Shown here one piece after another: positions 1-10,047 of a DNA stretch of 64,000 nucleotides. The stretch covers positions 2,232,001-2,296,000 of the forward strand of contig NZ_AP022605.1 of assembly GCF_010728155.1 (NCBI RefSeq). Reading direction: 5' to 3'. The notes under the pieces were generated by a model that was not told where the DNA came from, made no database searches, and saw nothing but the letters and a program-made list of their open reading frames with translations. The first letter of the stretch is position 1; every line of letters starts with the position of its first letter. The position numbers and the translations under genes are program-made. The DNA comes from Mycolicibacterium doricum (GTDB lineage: Bacteria; Actinomycetota; Actinomycetes; Mycobacteriales; Mycobacteriaceae).

Positions 1-624
1 CGTGGTGAGCATGCCCTTGTAGGCGACGGTTCGGCTCGACAGGGACGGGAAGTAGACGTCGGCGGACTTCTCGGCGCGTTTGCGCAGCGGATACACACGC
101 CGGTCGAGCTCGATACCGCCGGGACGGACGCCGTCGACTTCCGGTGCGGCGACGAACAATTGGGCCATGTAGGGCATGCAGCCGAGCGCGGTATGCCCCA
201 CGTCGGCGCCGTCAGGGTCGACGGGAACAGAACGCCACCCGAGGACCTGGAGGTTCTCCTCGGCGGCGAGTGCCTCCACCCGCCGGGTGGCGCCGGCCCG
301 TGCCACCGGGTCCTGCGGCAAGAAGCAGATGCCGGCCGCGAAGGTGTTGCAGCCCTCGGCGGTGGGTTCCGGGAGGTCGAAGTCGACGACTTCGGAGAAG
401 AGCTCGACCGGAAGCTGCAGCAGGATGCCGGCACCATCACCGCTGTTGGTCTCGGCGCCCGCCGCGCCGCGGTGGTCGAGGTGTTCCAGGGCGACAAGGC
501 CGTCGGCGACGATGGCGTGCGACCGTCGGCCCTGGATGTCGGCGATCATGGCGACGCCACACGAGTCCGCTTCGTTGTCGGGGTCGTAGAGGCCCTGCGC
601 GCCGGGGCTGGCCGAATAAAGCAT
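1..624 (-). CDS. gltB: Glutamate synthase large subunit, N-terminal part (partial)
   Basis: Start of the large (alpha) subunit of NADPH glutamate synthase, which makes glutamate from glutamine and 2-oxoglutarate in ammonium assimilation. The 208 codons seen cover part of the class II glutamine amidotransferase domain; the gene runs off the left edge. A 21-residue propeptide precedes Cys22 in DSCGVAMIADIQGR. In this family the propeptide is cleaved to expose that cysteine as the N-terminal nucleophile. The HRGAAGAETNSGDGAGI block is also typical. The ATG at 624 follows GGAGGT at 8-nt spacing. The next gene upstream on this strand is DUF2752, 80 bp away. gltD is expected beyond the edge but is not seen. 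Confidence 0.93.
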   Translation of the reverse strand, partial: MLYSASPGAQGLYDPDNEADSCGVAMIADIQGRRSHAIVADGLVALEHLDHRGAAGAETNSGDGAGILLQLPVELFSEVVDFDLPEPTAEGCNTFAAGICFLPQDPVARAGATRRVEALAAEENLQVLGWRSVPVDPDGADVGHTALGCMPYMAQLFVAAPEVDGVRPGGIELDRRVYPLRKRAEKSADVYFPSLSSRTVAYKGMLTT

Positions 625-704
625 CGAGTTATACCTCCGCAGTTCCAGAACATCGTTGCCGGGACTGCGGCGGCCCGAGTGTCAGTGTATCAGCGCATAA
701 GGGC

Positions 705-1118
705 CTACCCGCCGAGCAGTGTCGGGACCAGCGGAAACCCGGGCAAATTGCGCACCACCGTCCAGCTGACCACCGCGACCGCGACGACGACGATCGCGGT
801 CACCGGCATGACCGCTTTGCGCTGACGTCGTCGAAGGAGAGTCCACAGGGCCAGCAGTGGGATACCGACGAGCAGGAAGACGTTGTCTGCCACGGCCGCC
901 GCAAGATCACCGTGCAGAAGATCGTGGGTCATGCGCAGGCCCCCGCACGCCGGACAGTCCCAACCGGTCAGGTGTTTGAACGGGCAGAGCGGTGCGAGAA
1001 AGCCCGGTCGGTGCGGGTCGGCCACACCTATGTAGGTGAGCGCTCCTGCAAATAGGGCGCCGGCGCCGACGGTGAGATAGAGCGGCGTACGACTCGGTGC
1101 GGGTGCGTCAGGTTCCAT
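705..1118 (-). CDS. DUF2752 membrane protein (Rv1616-like)
   Basis: Membrane protein of 137 residues with the DUF2752 signature CPFKHLTGWDCPACGGLRM around residues 44-62, including a CPxCG pair and a following Arg. Hydrophobic segments lie near residues 13-31, 80-95 and 103-121. The function of the family is unknown; the Cys pair suggests metal or redox binding, which is inference. The start overlaps the 3' end of the TM2 gene by 11 bp, so the two are probably co-translated. The pair TM2 plus DUF2752 downstream of lgt matches Rv1615-Rv1616 in M. tuberculosis. Confidence 0.85.
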   Translation of the reverse strand: MEPDAPAPSRTPLYLTVGAGALFAGALTYIGVADPHRPGFLAPLCPFKHLTGWDCPACGGLRMTHDLLHGDLAAAVADNVFLLVGIPLLALWTLLRRRQRKAVMPVTAIVVVAVAVVSWTVVRNLPGFPLVPTLLGG

Positions 1119-1518
1119 CGCGCAGCGGGAGACCGTTCGGGTCGCGGACCTTGTCGGTGAAGATCAGGACCGCGTCGACGATCCCCCAGATGACCGCGCC
1201 GATACCGCAGGTGACTAGGCCGACGACCAGTTGGGCGACACCCAGGCCCACCTGGCCGAGGTACATGCGCCCGATCCCGACAATTCCGAGCAGGCCCACG
1301 AGCTGGAGCAAGCCCGCGGCGACTTTCGACTTGTCCGAGTACGGCTCTCCGGTCATCGGATGCCTGCCGTAAGGGGCTGAGGGATCGTAGTAGGGCGGCG
1401 GGTAATTGCCCGGTGGCGGCGGATAGTTCCCCGGCGGGGGATATGACGGTGAGTACCCTCCCGGCGGCGGGGGCGGTGGGCCGCCGGGCGTGTTACCGAA
1501 CTGGGAGGGATCGGTCAT
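1108..1518 (-). CDS. TM2 domain membrane protein with Pro/Gly/Tyr-rich N-terminus
   Basis: Protein of 136 residues. The first 60 or so are low-complexity Pro, Gly and Tyr (GGPPPPPPGGYSP, PPPGNYPPPPGNY). A TM2 domain follows, with two hydrophobic helices around a short loop (VAAGLLQLVGLLGIVGIGRM, then LVVGLVTCGIGAVIWGIVD). Pro-rich tails of this kind are common in mycobacterial membrane proteins and may be a docking region. I chose the ATG at 1518 (MTDPSQFG) over an upstream start because the family begins just before the Pro-rich stretch. It corresponds to Rv1615. The biochemical role is unknown. Confidence 0.8.
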   Translation of the reverse strand: MTDPSQFGNTPGGPPPPPPGGYSPSYPPPGNYPPPPGNYPPPYYDPSAPYGRHPMTGEPYSDKSKVAAGLLQLVGLLGIVGIGRMYLGQVGLGVAQLVVGLVTCGIGAVIWGIVDAVLIFTDKVRDPNGLPLRDGT

Positions 1519-1640
1519 GTGATCAGCATGCCAGAAGCCCCGTGCGTCGGTACTGCGACGAGTGTGGAGCAAACGCAAAGTAAGGAGGTGATATTTCGCG
1601 GTGAGTGCACATTCGGCGCAGGCGGAAGCGGTCTACGCGA

Positions 1641-3413
1641 TCACTTGCGGCGACGCCACCACCGGCGACGCGTCTCCCTGGCCTCCGGGGTTGTGATGAT
1701 CTGGTAGGCAGACGTGTCGGTCGCGACGTCCTCGCCGGGTTCTGCGGGTTCGTCACCGGTGTCGGTGATATCGCCGGCCTCACCGGTATCGGTGATGTCC
1801 TCGCCCGGTGAATCCGAACCGTCCAGCACCTCTTCTTCGGCGGTGTCGGCGGTGTCGGCGGTGTCGGCGGCGGTCCCCTCGGCGACAGCCTCGGCCTCGT
1901 CAGCGCGTTTCACTGCTGCCTCGAGGTCCTCTTCGGGCCCGACGGCGTCCTCATCGTCGACCGCACCGGCCGTCGTCACCGGCTCACTATCGGCGGCCTC
2001 GCCCGCCTCGGCGGTGTCCTCCGACGACGCCGATTCCACGTCTTCAGCCGAAGTCTCCGACTCGTCCACCGGCACCGCCGCGTCACCGGGTTCAGCAGCG
2101 ACCTCGTCGGCGACCGCCTCAGCTTCCTCCGCACCTTCGACCGCCGCCTCATGCGCCTCTTGAGCCGACTCCTCGGCCGCCACCGCGTCTTCCCCCTCGA
2201 CCGCACCCGCCGTCGTCAACGGCTCACGATCAGGCGCCTCACCCGCTTCCGCGAACGCCACCGCCTCAGCAATGTCGTGCGACGACGCCGACTCGACATC
2301 CTCAGCCAGAGCCTCTGCCTCGGCCACCGGCTCCGCCTTGTCGTCGGCTTCCTCACCCTCCGCGGCTTCTGCGCCCTTCTCGTCCTCGTCTGCGGCCGCA
2401 TTGGCCGCGATTCCGAGTCCTGAGGTGACCGCGACTCCGGCCACAAGGTGGTTGACCAACTCCCGGGTCGCGCTGTCCTCAGTCTCGGCGTCTTCCGGCT
2501 CGACGTCCTCGGCCGCGCGCTCCCCAGGTTCGGCCTCCCCCGCGTCTTCCGCCGGCTCGGTCCGCAGGGTCGCCGGATCCTCCCGGCCCCGCGGAGCCAC
2601 CATGAGGTACACCACCGCACCGATGAACACGAACATCGACGTAAACGAGTTGACCCGGATCCCCGCCAGCTCGGTGGCCGCGTCACTGCGCAGCAGCTCG
2701 ATCCAGAACCGTCCGAGGCAGTAGCCCGCCACATACAGCGCGAACAACCGGCCATGGCCCAGATTGAATCGTCGGTCCGCCCAGATCAGGACCGCGAAAA
2801 CCAGCAGATTCCACACCAATTCGTACAGGAACGTGGGATGGACAACCTCGACGACGCGGCCCGTCGACACTCCGGTCAGGTCGTTGCGCGCACCGCTGGC
2901 GTCGACCCGCTCGTAGATCTCGAGGCCCCACGGCACGGTGGTCGCGCGCCCGTAGAGCTCCTGGTTGAAGTAGTTCCCGAGCCGGCCGATCGCTTGCGCG
3001 AGGATGATCCCCGGCGCAATTGCGTCGCCGAACGCGGGCAGCGGGATGTCGCGACGGCGGCAGGCGATCCACGCCCCGACCCCGCCGAGCGCCACCGCAC
3101 CCCAGATGCCCAGACCACCTTCCCAGATCCGGAACGCGGCGATCAGGCCGGCGCCGCCCGGCCCGAAATAGGTCTGCCAGTCGGTCAGGACGTGATAGAG
3201 CCGGCCACCGATCAACCCGAACGGGACTGCCCACAGGGCGATGTCGTAGATGACGCCGCGCTCACCGCCACGAGCTTCCCAGCGGCGGTCACCGAGGACC
3301 AGCGCCACGATGATGCCGGCGATGATGCACACCGCGTAGGCCCGCAGCGGGAAGGGCCCGAGTTCCCACACACCCTGCGGGGGACTGGGAATGTAGGCCA
3401 GTGTGTTCGTCAC
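1641..3413 (-). CDS. lgt: Prolipoprotein diacylglyceryl transferase with long acidic C-terminal tail
   Basis: Lgt transfers diacylglycerol from phosphatidylglycerol to the lipobox cysteine of prolipoproteins, the first step of lipoprotein maturation. The multi-pass core fills residues 1-272 and holds the signature GRLGNYFNQELYGRA at 143-157; Arg143 matches an essential Arg of E. coli Lgt. After residue 275 comes about 310 residues of Ala/Glu/Asp-rich sequence, ending in the basic RRRWWRRRK. This tail contains two related blocks at about 369-415 and 455-495 (both with AEDVESASS, then TTAGAV) and a TAD triplet run. Mycobacterial Lgt proteins carry C-terminal extensions; this one is longer than the roughly 470-residue M. 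tuberculosis protein. The GTG start overlaps the trpA stop as GTGA. Confidence 0.93.
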   Translation of the reverse strand: MTNTLAYIPSPPQGVWELGPFPLRAYAVCIIAGIIVALVLGDRRWEARGGERGVIYDIALWAVPFGLIGGRLYHVLTDWQTYFGPGGAGLIAAFRIWEGGLGIWGAVALGGVGAWIACRRRDIPLPAFGDAIAPGIILAQAIGRLGNYFNQELYGRATTVPWGLEIYERVDASGARNDLTGVSTGRVVEVVHPTFLYELVWNLLVFAVLIWADRRFNLGHGRLFALYVAGYCLGRFWIELLRSDAATELAGIRVNSFTSMFVFIGAVVYLMVAPRGREDPATLRTEPAEDAGEAEPGERAAEDVEPEDAETEDSATRELVNHLVAGVAVTSGLGIAANAAADEDEKGAEAAEGEEADDKAEPVAEAEALAEDVESASSHDIAEAVAFAEAGEAPDREPLTTAGAVEGEDAVAAEESAQEAHEAAVEGAEEAEAVADEVAAEPGDAAVPVDESETSAEDVESASSEDTAEAGEAADSEPVTTAGAVDDEDAVGPEEDLEAAVKRADEAEAVAEGTAADTADTADTAEEEVLDGSDSPGEDITDTGEAGDITDTGDEPAEPGEDVATDTSAYQIITTPEARETRRRWWRRRK

Positions 3414-4198
3414 GCGGTGACCCTCTGGCGCACTCCCTCGGCGAGTTCCTCGGTCAGCGCTCGCACTGCGGTCAATCCCTCCTTGAGCGCCGAAACCAGC
3501 GCCGATCCGACGATCACCCCGTCGGCGTACGCGCCGATCTCGGCTGCCTGCTCCCGCGACCGCACGCCGAGGCCCACGCCGACCGGGATGTCGGAGACCT
3601 CTTTCACGCGGGCGACGAGTTCAGGCGCGGCACTCGAGATCGTGTTGCGGGCACCGGTGACGCCCATCGTCGATGCGGCGTAGACGAATCCCCGGGCCGC
3701 CTCGACCGTCTTGGCCAGCCGCTCCGGCGTCGAGGCCGGCGCCACCAGAAAGATGCGATCGAGGTCGTGGGCATCCGATGCGGCCATCCACTCGTCGGCC
3801 TCCTCCGGGATGAGATCAGGGGTGATCAGGCCCAGCCCCCCCGCGGCCGCAAGATCCCTCGCGAACGCGTCGATCCCCCACCGTAGGACGGGATTCCAGT
3901 ACGTCATGACCACTGCGCGCCCACCGGCGTTGCTGATGGCCTCGACCGCGGCCAGGGTGTCACGCACCCGAACACCGCCCTGCAGCGCCGCCTCGGTGGC
4001 GGCGGCGATGACCGGGCCGTCCATACCCGGATCGGAGTACGGGATGCCCACTTCGACGATGTCGCATCCGGATTCGACCAACGTCGTCATCGCCGAGATC
4101 GACACCGGCACGTCGGGGAACCCAGTCGGCAGGTATCCGATGAGCGCCGCACGCTGCTCCGCACGACAAGCGTCGAACAAGTCACCCAACCGACTCAT
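3410..4198 (-). CDS. trpA: Tryptophan synthase alpha chain
   Basis: Cytoplasmic alpha subunit that cleaves indole-3-glycerol phosphate to indole, which is channelled to TrpB. It has 262 residues in a TIM barrel. With the start at 4198, the catalytic residues fall at Glu49 and Asp60 in [15 protein letters not shown], the same numbers as the classical enzyme; this supports the internal ATG over an upstream one. That ATG overlaps the trpB stop as ATGA, and the trpA stop overlaps the lgt start, so translation of trpB-trpA-lgt is probably coupled. Confidence 0.97.
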   Translation of the reverse strand: MSRLGDLFDACRAEQRAALIGYLPTGFPDVPVSISAMTTLVESGCDIVEVGIPYSDPGMDGPVIAAATEAALQGGVRVRDTLAAVEAISNAGGRAVVMTYWNPVLRWGIDAFARDLAAAGGLGLITPDLIPEEADEWMAASDAHDLDRIFLVAPASTPERLAKTVEAARGFVYAASTMGVTGARNTISSAAPELVARVKEVSDIPVGVGLGVRSREQAAEIGAYADGVIVGSALVSALKEGLTAVRALTEELAEGVRQRVTA

Positions 4199-5457
4199 GA
4201 ACCGCCTTTGTCCAGCAGGCCGAACCATTTCGCCGCGGTCTCGACGTCTTTGTCACCGCGCCCGGAGAGGTTGACCAGGATGACTGAACCCGACCCGAGT
4301 TCCGGGCCGAGTTCGATCGCACCGGCGACCGCGTGCGCGGATTCGATGGCCGGGATGATGCCCTCGGTGCGGCAAAGCAGCGAAAACGCGTCCATGGCCT
4401 CGGTGTCGGTGATCGGCCGATACTCCGCCCGGCCGATGTCCTTGAGCAGCGCATGCTCGGGACCCACTCCCGGGTAATCCAGACCTGCCGAGATCGAATG
4501 CGATTCGATGGTCTGGCCGTCCTCGTCCTGCAGCAGGTAGGAGAAGGATCCCTGGAACGCGCCGGGTGACCCGCCGGTGAACGTGGCGGCATGCCGCCCC
4601 GTTTCGACCCCGTCACCGGCCGCCTCGTAACCGATCAACAGCACGCCGGGGTCGTCGATGAAGGGGTGGAAGATGCCGATCGCGTTCGATCCGCCCCCGA
4701 CGCACGCGGTCACCGCGTCCGGCAGCCGGCCGGCCTGCGCCTGGATCTGCGCCCGTGCCTCGAGTCCGATGATCCGCTGGAAGTCGCGCACCATCAGCGG
4801 GAACGGGTGCGGACCCGCCGCGGTGCCAAAGCAGTAGTACGTCTCGTCGGCGTTGGTGACCCAGTCGCGGAACGCCTCGTTGATCGCGTCCTTCAACGTC
4901 TTCGAACCGGCCTCCACGGAGACCACCTCGGCACCGAGCAACCGCATGCGCGCCACGTTGAGCGCCTGGCGCGCGGTGTCGACCGCGCCCATGTAGATCA
5001 CGCACTCCAGTCCGAGCAGCGCACAGGCGGTGGCCGTCGCGACGCCGTGCTGGCCGGCGCCCGTCTCGGCGATCACCCGGGTCTTGCCCATCTGACGGGC
5101 GAGCAGAGCCTGCCCCAACACGTTGTTGATCTTGTGAGAACCCGTGTGGTTGAGGTCTTCGCGCTTGAGGAAGATGCGCGCGCCGCCGGCGTGTTCACTT
5201 AGCCGGGTCGCCTCGTACAGCGGCGAGGGGCGGCCACTGTAGTGCCGCTGCAACCGGTCGAGTTCGTCGAGGAAGGTCTGGTCTCCGCGAGCCTTCTCGT
5301 AGGCGGCGGTGACCTCCTCGATGACCGCCATCAGCGCCTCGGGAACGAGGCGTCCGCCGTACGCGCCGAAGTGACCGCGGGCGTCCGGGTCGTGGCTGGT
5401 GGGTTCGGCGACGGCCGCACTCGAGCGCGGCAGGTCCGAGTCGAGGAGTTCGGCCAC
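4195..5457 (-). CDS. trpB: Tryptophan synthase beta chain
   Basis: PLP enzyme of 420 residues that joins indole and serine to form tryptophan, in complex with TrpA. The PLP lysine is Lys109 in [10 protein letters not shown], followed by the [10 protein letters not shown] and GGGSNAIG phosphate-binding loops. The start is GTG at 5457, one base after the trpC stop, and the stop overlaps trpA. An N-terminal extension of about 28 residues precedes the conserved GHFGAYGGR. Confidence 0.97.
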   Translation of the reverse strand: MAELLDSDLPRSSAAVAEPTSHDPDARGHFGAYGGRLVPEALMAVIEEVTAAYEKARGDQTFLDELDRLQRHYSGRPSPLYEATRLSEHAGGARIFLKREDLNHTGSHKINNVLGQALLARQMGKTRVIAETGAGQHGVATATACALLGLECVIYMGAVDTARQALNVARMRLLGAEVVSVEAGSKTLKDAINEAFRDWVTNADETYYCFGTAAGPHPFPLMVRDFQRIIGLEARAQIQAQAGRLPDAVTACVGGGSNAIGIFHPFIDDPGVLLIGYEAAGDGVETGRHAATFTGGSPGAFQGSFSYLLQDEDGQTIESHSISAGLDYPGVGPEHALLKDIGRAEYRPITDTEAMDAFSLLCRTEGIIPAIESAHAVAGAIELGPELGSGSVILVNLSGRGDKDVETAAKWFGLLDKGGS

Positions 5458-5458
5458 G

Positions 5459-6277
5459 CTATCGGGACGGCTTCGGGCACGACGGGTGCGTTCCGGCGGT
5501 CACCAGGTCAGACACCGCGGTGCGCGGGTCACGGCTGGTGACCAGACCTTCGCCGACGAGCACGGCATCGGCGCCTGCACCGGCGTACGCCAGCAGGTCG
5601 GCAGGGCCCCGCACGCCGGATTCCGCGACGCGGATGACATTGGACGGCAGCCCCGGGGCGATCCGCGCGAAGCAGTCCCGGTCCACCGACAGCGTCTTGA
5701 GGTCACGGGCGTTGACACCGATCACCCGGGCACCGGCCTGTAGTGCGCGGTCGGCTTCGGCTTCGGTGTGAACCTCCACCAGCGCCGTCATCCCCAGCGA
5801 TTCGGTGCGTTCGAGCAACGACTCCAGCACGGGCTGCTCGAGCGCGGCCACGATGAGTAGCAACATGTCCGCTCCATGTGCGCGCGCCTCGTGGATCTGA
5901 TACGGCCGGACGATGAAGTCCTTGCGCAGAACTGGAATCGAGACCGCGGCGCGGACGGCGTCGAGGTCGTCGAGCGAGCCGTGGAACCGTCGCTGTTCGG
6001 TCAGCACGCTGATCACCCGGGCGCCGCCGTCCTGATAGGCACCGGCCAGGTCAGCGGGATCCCCGATCGACGCGAGCTCGCCGCGCGACGGGCTTGCCCG
6101 TTTTACCTCGGCGATCACCCCGATACCGGGCTCGCGCAGGGCGGCCATCACGTCCAGCGGAGGCTTCGCGCGCTGCGCCCGTTCCTTGATCTCGGCGAGG
6201 CTCACCACGGCCTCTCGAGCGGCAACGTCGGCGCGGACTCCCTCGATGATGGAGTCGAGCACGGTCGCCGAACTCAT
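5459..6277 (-). CDS. trpC: Indole-3-glycerol phosphate synthase
   Basis: Stand-alone TIM-barrel enzyme of 272 residues that converts CdRP to indole-3-glycerol phosphate. Signature blocks are [27 protein letters not shown] and [10 protein letters not shown]. The ATG at 6277 was chosen because it gives the usual mycobacterial length and follows a strong GAGGGGG ribosome site; the upstream in-frame sequence is not conserved in character. It is not fused to a TrpF domain. The 84-bp gap to the preceding membrane gene is the largest within the trp cluster. Confidence 0.96.
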   Translation of the reverse strand: MSSATVLDSIIEGVRADVAAREAVVSLAEIKERAQRAKPPLDVMAALREPGIGVIAEVKRASPSRGELASIGDPADLAGAYQDGGARVISVLTEQRRFHGSLDDLDAVRAAVSIPVLRKDFIVRPYQIHEARAHGADMLLLIVAALEQPVLESLLERTESLGMTALVEVHTEAEADRALQAGARVIGVNARDLKTLSVDRDCFARIAPGLPSNVIRVAESGVRGPADLLAYAGAGADAVLVGEGLVTSRDPRTAVSDLVTAGTHPSCPKPSR

Positions 6278-6361
6278 AGCCCGTCGATCCCCCTCTGGTA
6301 CGTCGCCGACAGCTGCCGAATGGTCCTCATCGAAGGGTAGTCGCAGCCGCCCCATCGGCTG

Positions 6362-6958
6362 TCACCGGCCCTTCGTGTCGCGATCAGTGGGATCGCGGCC
6401 CTCGTCGAGCGCATCCCACAGCATGCGTTCAGACATCGGCTCCGCCTGTTCGTGCTGCTTCACCGCCGCGCCGCGCCGCGCCGACGGCGCCGCGTACCTG
6501 CTCGTCACCGGGGTTCCCTTCACCGCCGCACGCATCAACATCACGGCACCCGCGAGCACTAGAGCAGCCGCCACGAGTGTGAGCACCGCGCCGGTGAAGT
6601 GGCGCTGCGTCCCGGTCAGATCCGCGACCCGAACCTCGGCCAGCGCGGCCGCCTCCGGTGCGATGTCGACGATCACCCACAACCGGATCGCCAGGTACGC
6701 CGTCCCCCCGCTTGCCGCCGCGACGACGACGGCGAGAATCCGCAGCGACCAGCCCCGTACCGCCAGCACCGCGACGGCCGCCGCCAGCACCAACAAGGCC
6801 AGCGGAATAAGCGCCGACGACCACTCGCCACCGGTCAGCGTCGACGTCTTCGGCTGGCCGAGGCCGTCGGACGATCGCACGTCCACCCACGTCAAGCGCG
6901 ACGCCGCCCACAGCACCGCGGCGCCGAGGACGAGGAGGAGCTGGGCGATCCGGGTCAT
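6362..6958 (-). CDS. Trp operon-associated membrane protein (Rv1610-like)
   Basis: Membrane protein of 198 residues of the family found between trpE and trpC in actinobacteria (Trp_oprn_chp). Hydrophobic segments lie at about 5-18, 49-67, 72-93 and 122-143. There is a polar loop after the first segment ([20 protein letters not shown]) and a hydrophilic C-terminal tail. The ATG overlaps the trpE stop as ATGA. Its function is unknown; the fixed position suggests a role tied to tryptophan, such as transport or membrane placement of the pathway, but that is inference from context. Confidence 0.88.
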   Translation of the reverse strand: MTRIAQLLLVLGAAVLWAASRLTWVDVRSSDGLGQPKTSTLTGGEWSSALIPLALLVLAAAVAVLAVRGWSLRILAVVVAAASGGTAYLAIRLWVIVDIAPEAAALAEVRVADLTGTQRHFTGAVLTLVAAALVLAGAVMLMRAAVKGTPVTSRYAAPSARRGAAVKQHEQAEPMSERMLWDALDEGRDPTDRDTKGR

Positions 6959-8514
6959 GGTTCGCGCAGGGTCTCGGCGGCGGCGACGGCGGCGAGTACC
7001 GCCTTGGCCTTGTTGGCCGCCTCGTTGAACTCGTAGGGACCTTTCGAGTCGGCCACGACGCCCCCGCCGGCCTGCACGTAAGCGACCCCGTCACGCATCA
7101 ACGCGGTGCGGATCGCGATCGCGAAGTCGGCATTGCCGGCGAAGTCGAGGTAGCCCAGGACCCCGCCGTAGAGCCCGCGGCGCGTCTTCTCGACCTCCTC
7201 GATGAGCTCCATGGCCCGCACCTTGGGGGCACCCGACAACGTGCCGGCCGGGAAACAGGCGGTCACCGCGTCGAGTGCGGTCCTGCCGTCGGCGAGACGC
7301 CCGGTGACCGTCGACACCAGGTGCATGACGTGGCTGTACCGCTCGATGCGGCTGTAGTCCTCGACGCGGACGGTGCCGGGTTCGCACACCCGGCCCAGGT
7401 CGTTGCGGCCCAGATCCACCAGCATCAGGTGCTCGGCGCGTTCCTTGTCGTCGGCGAGCAACTCCTTCTCGAGCAGCACGTCCTCTTCCTCGGTGTCGCC
7501 GCGCCAGCGGGTGCCGGCGATCGGATGCGTGGTGGCCTTTCCGTCGGCGACGGTCACCAATGCCTCCGGACTCGACCCGACCACCGAGAAATCCAGTCCC
7601 CCGCTCTCATCCGGCACATTGAGCAGGTACATGTACGGGCTGGGGTTGGTGACCCGCAGCATCCGGTACACATCGAGCGGATCGGCGGCGGTGTCCATCT
7701 CGAACCGCTGCGACGGCACCACCTGAAACGCCTCACCGGCCTCAATGTCTCCGACGAGTTTGTCGACGATCGCGCTGTACTCCTCGACCGTGCGCTGCGC
7801 CCGGTGCGTCGGAGCCGGCCGGACGAACGTGGCCACCGCCGACGGCAGCGACTGCCCCAGCGCCTCGGTCATCACGTCGAGACGGGCGACCGCGTCGTCG
7901 TAGGCCGCGTCGACGTTCTCGTCGGTGCCGTTCCAGTTCACCGCGTTGGCGATCAGGGTGATGGTGCCCTCGTGGTGGTCCACGGCGGCGATGTCGGTGG
8001 CCAGCAGCAGCAACATGTCGGGCAGGCCGAGGTCGTCGACGGCCAGCGACGGCAGCCGCTCCAGCCGGCGCACCATGTCGTAGGTGAAGAACCCGACCAG
8101 ACCGCTCGACAGGGGCGGCAGACCCGGCAGCGGAGCGGTCTCCAACAGGGCCAGCGTCGACCGCAGCGCCTGCAGCGGATCACCGCCGCTCGGCGCGTCC
8201 TTCGGCGTCACACCAAGCCACACCGCCTCGCCGTCGCGGACCGTCAGTGCCGAGGGGGCTCCCGCCCCGATGAACGACCACCGCGACCACGACCGGCCGT
8301 TCTCGGCGGATTCGAGCAGGAACGTCCCGGGCCGGTTGGCGGCGAGCTTGCGGTACGCGGACAGCGGCGTCTCGCTGTCCGCGAGCACCTTGCGGAGCAC
8401 CGGGACCACACGATGCTCGGCGGCCAGTGCCCGGAAGTCCTCGCGGGAGGTCGTCGCCGCGAGCGACGAGCGCTCCCGCGAGGAGCCTCGGGCGGAATCT
8501 GCGGTCGTCTGCAC
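6955..8514 (-). CDS. trpE: Anthranilate synthase component I
   Basis: Chorismate-binding subunit that makes anthranilate with a glutamine amidotransferase partner not encoded here. It has 519 residues. Near the N-terminus is the region [18 protein letters not shown], linked to tryptophan feedback binding. The C-terminal chorismate domain carries [32 protein letters not shown] and [19 protein letters not shown] chose the GTG at 8514 (GGGAG nearby) because it gives a length close to the M. tuberculosis protein; upstream codons read into the bcpB remnant on the other strand. No leader peptide or attenuator was recognised. Confidence 0.95.
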   Translation of the reverse strand: MQTTADSARGSSRERSSLAATTSREDFRALAAEHRVVPVLRKVLADSETPLSAYRKLAANRPGTFLLESAENGRSWSRWSFIGAGAPSALTVRDGEAVWLGVTPKDAPSGGDPLQALRSTLALLETAPLPGLPPLSSGLVGFFTYDMVRRLERLPSLAVDDLGLPDMLLLLATDIAAVDHHEGTITLIANAVNWNGTDENVDAAYDDAVARLDVMTEALGQSLPSAVATFVRPAPTHRAQRTVEEYSAIVDKLVGDIEAGEAFQVVPSQRFEMDTAADPLDVYRMLRVTNPSPYMYLLNVPDESGGLDFSVVGSSPEALVTVADGKATTHPIAGTRWRGDTEEEDVLLEKELLADDKERAEHLMLVDLGRNDLGRVCEPGTVRVEDYSRIERYSHVMHLVSTVTGRLADGRTALDAVTACFPAGTLSGAPKVRAMELIEEVEKTRRGLYGGVLGYLDFAGNADFAIAIRTALMRDGVAYVQAGGGVVADSKGPYEFNEAANKAKAVLAAVAAAETLREP

Positions 8515-8566
8515 CCCGCGATTCTCCCAGACCGCTGCAGGCCCGTTCGCCATCAGGAGGCGCAGC

Positions 8567-8881
8567 GTGAACGCCGCCGAGTTCGCCGCCGTCGGCGCAT
8601 CGCGCGTCGGCATCAGCACCGACACGGTCGACAAGCAGGCCCGCTTCGCCGAGACCCAGCGTTTCGACTATCCGTTACTCTCCGACGCCCACGGCGCGAT
8701 CGCGCAGCAATTCGGCGTCAAGCGCGGCCTGCTCGACAAGTTGATGCCGGTCAAGCGCACGACGTTCGTCATCGACACCGACCGACCGCTGCTCGAGGTG
8801 TTCTCCAGTGAACTCAACATGGAGGCCCACGCCGACAAGGCGCTGACCGTGTTGCGCCGGCGCCAGACCGCCAAAGCTAGG
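8567..8881 (+). pseudogene. bcpB: bcpB peroxiredoxin remnant lacking the catalytic N-terminus
   Basis: The frame reads [19 protein letters not shown], then [19 protein letters not shown] and MPVKRTTFVIDTD. This matches the C-terminal two thirds of mycobacterial BcpB (Rv1608c), which sits at the same place between trpE and hisI. About the first 45 residues are absent, including the peroxidatic cysteine region (TPGCTKEAC-type motif). The natural stop is also lost, and the frame runs on across the end of hisI. A GTG at 8567 is preceded by AGGAGG, so a truncated product is possible, but it could not act as a peroxidase. Confidence 0.82.
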
Positions 8882-8882
8882 G

Positions 8883-9230
8883 CTAAGCCTCGGGGGTCAG
8901 CAGCGCGTCGGCGTCGAAACAGGTGTGGGCGCCGGTGTGGCATGCGGCGCCGGTCTGGTCCACCTCGAGCAGCACGGTATCGCCGTCGCAATCCAACCGG
9001 ACCGAGTGCACGAACTGGGTGTGCCCTGACGTCTCGCCCTTGACCCAGTGCGCACCGCGCGACCTGGACCAGTAGGTGGCCTTGCGGGTGCGCAGCGTGC
9101 GGTCCAGCGCGATGTCGTCCATCCACGCCACCATCAGCACCTGACCGGTGCCCCGCTCCTGGGCGACCGCGACGAAGAGGCCGTCGGCGTCGCGTTTGAG
9201 CCGCGAGGCGAGCTCCGGGTCGAGAGCCAT
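8883..9230 (-). CDS. hisI: Phosphoribosyl-AMP cyclohydrolase
   Basis: Histidine pathway enzyme of 115 residues that opens the purine ring of phosphoribosyl-AMP. The metal-binding pattern is clear: DCDGD (Asp ligands), then CHTGAHTCF with two of the zinc cysteines. The ATG at 9230 ([14 protein letters not shown]) gives the same length as M. tuberculosis HisI. The gene lies 31 bp after hisF and is the last his gene of this operon. Confidence 0.95.
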   Translation of the reverse strand: MALDPELASRLKRDADGLFVAVAQERGTGQVLMVAWMDDIALDRTLRTRKATYWSRSRGAHWVKGETSGHTQFVHSVRLDCDGDTVLLEVDQTGAACHTGAHTCFDADALLTPEA

Positions 9231-9261
9231 CAGGGTTGTCTGTTCTTCGCGCAGGCGCTCA

Positions 9262-10047
9262 TCACCGCACCGTGATCCCTTCGGCCGCCATCGCCGCCTT
9301 GACCCGACCAACTGTCAGTTCCTTGAAGTGGAAGACGCTGGCGGCCAACACCGCGTCGGCGCCCGCGTGCACCGCGGGGGCGAAGTGCTCCACCGCGCCG
9401 GCGCCGCCGCTGGCTATCACGGGCACGCTGACCGCGCCCCGCACCGCCCGCAGCATCGGCAGGTCGAACCCGGCCTTGGTGCCGTCGAAATCCATGGAGT
9501 TCAACAGGATCTCGCCCACGCCGAGTTCGGCTCCGCGCGTTGCCCATTCGACGGCGTCGATCCCGGTGCCGCGTCGACCGCCGTGGGTGGTCACCTCCCA
9601 CCCGGACGGGGTGGGCGGTTCTCCCTTGGGCACAGTTCTGGCGTCCACCGACAACACGATGCACTGCGACCCGAACTGTCGGGCCAGTTCGGCCAGTAGT
9701 TCCGGGCGAACGACGGCCGCGGTGTTCACCGAAACTTTGTCGGCGCCGGCCCGCAACAACGCGTCGACGTCGGCGATCGCGCGCACTCCACCACCGACGG
9801 TCAGCGGGATGAACACCTGTTCGGCCGTGCGGCGCACCACGTCGAGCATCGTGGAACGACCCGACGACGATGCGGTGACGTCGAGGAACGTCAACTCGTC
9901 GGCACCCTCGGCGTCGTAGACGGCGGCCAGTTCCACCGGATCACCAGCGTCGCGCAGGTTCTCGAAGTTGACCCCTTTGACGACGCGGCCGGCGTCGACG
10001 TCGAGGCACGGGATCACCCGGACGGCGAGTTCTCGGTCGGCGGCCAT
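9262..10047 (-). CDS. hisF: Imidazole glycerol phosphate synthase cyclase subunit
   Basis: TIM-barrel cyclase of 261 residues that, with HisH, converts PRFAR and ammonia to imidazole glycerol phosphate and AICAR. The catalytic aspartates lie in [14 protein letters not shown] and LSVDARTV; the phosphate loops are [11 protein letters not shown] and [11 protein letters not shown]. Its ATG shares one base with the impA stop (TGATG). Confidence 0.97.
   Translation of the reverse strand: MAADRELAVRVIPCLDVDAGRVVKGVNFENLRDAGDPVELAAVYDAEGADELTFLDVTASSSGRSTMLDVVRRTAEQVFIPLTVGGGVRAIADVDALLRAGADKVSVNTAAVVRPELLAELARQFGSQCIVLSVDARTVPKGEPPTPSGWEVTTHGGRRGTGIDAVEWATRGAELGVGEILLNSMDFDGTKAGFDLPMLRAVRGAVSVPVIASGGAGAVEHFAPAVHAGADAVLAASVFHFKELTVGRVKAAMAAEGITVR

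Noticed and set aside
1714..2428. Ser/Ala- and Pro/Arg-rich proteins on the plus strand opposite the lgt tail
   Set aside because: These are shadows of the repetitive Ala/Glu/Asp coding sequence of lgt; composition is that of reverse-read GC-rich codons and no start site fits.
7321..8811. A 496-codon plus-strand frame
   Set aside because: It is antisense to trpE, and its end runs through the bcpB remnant in a different frame. No conserved motif.
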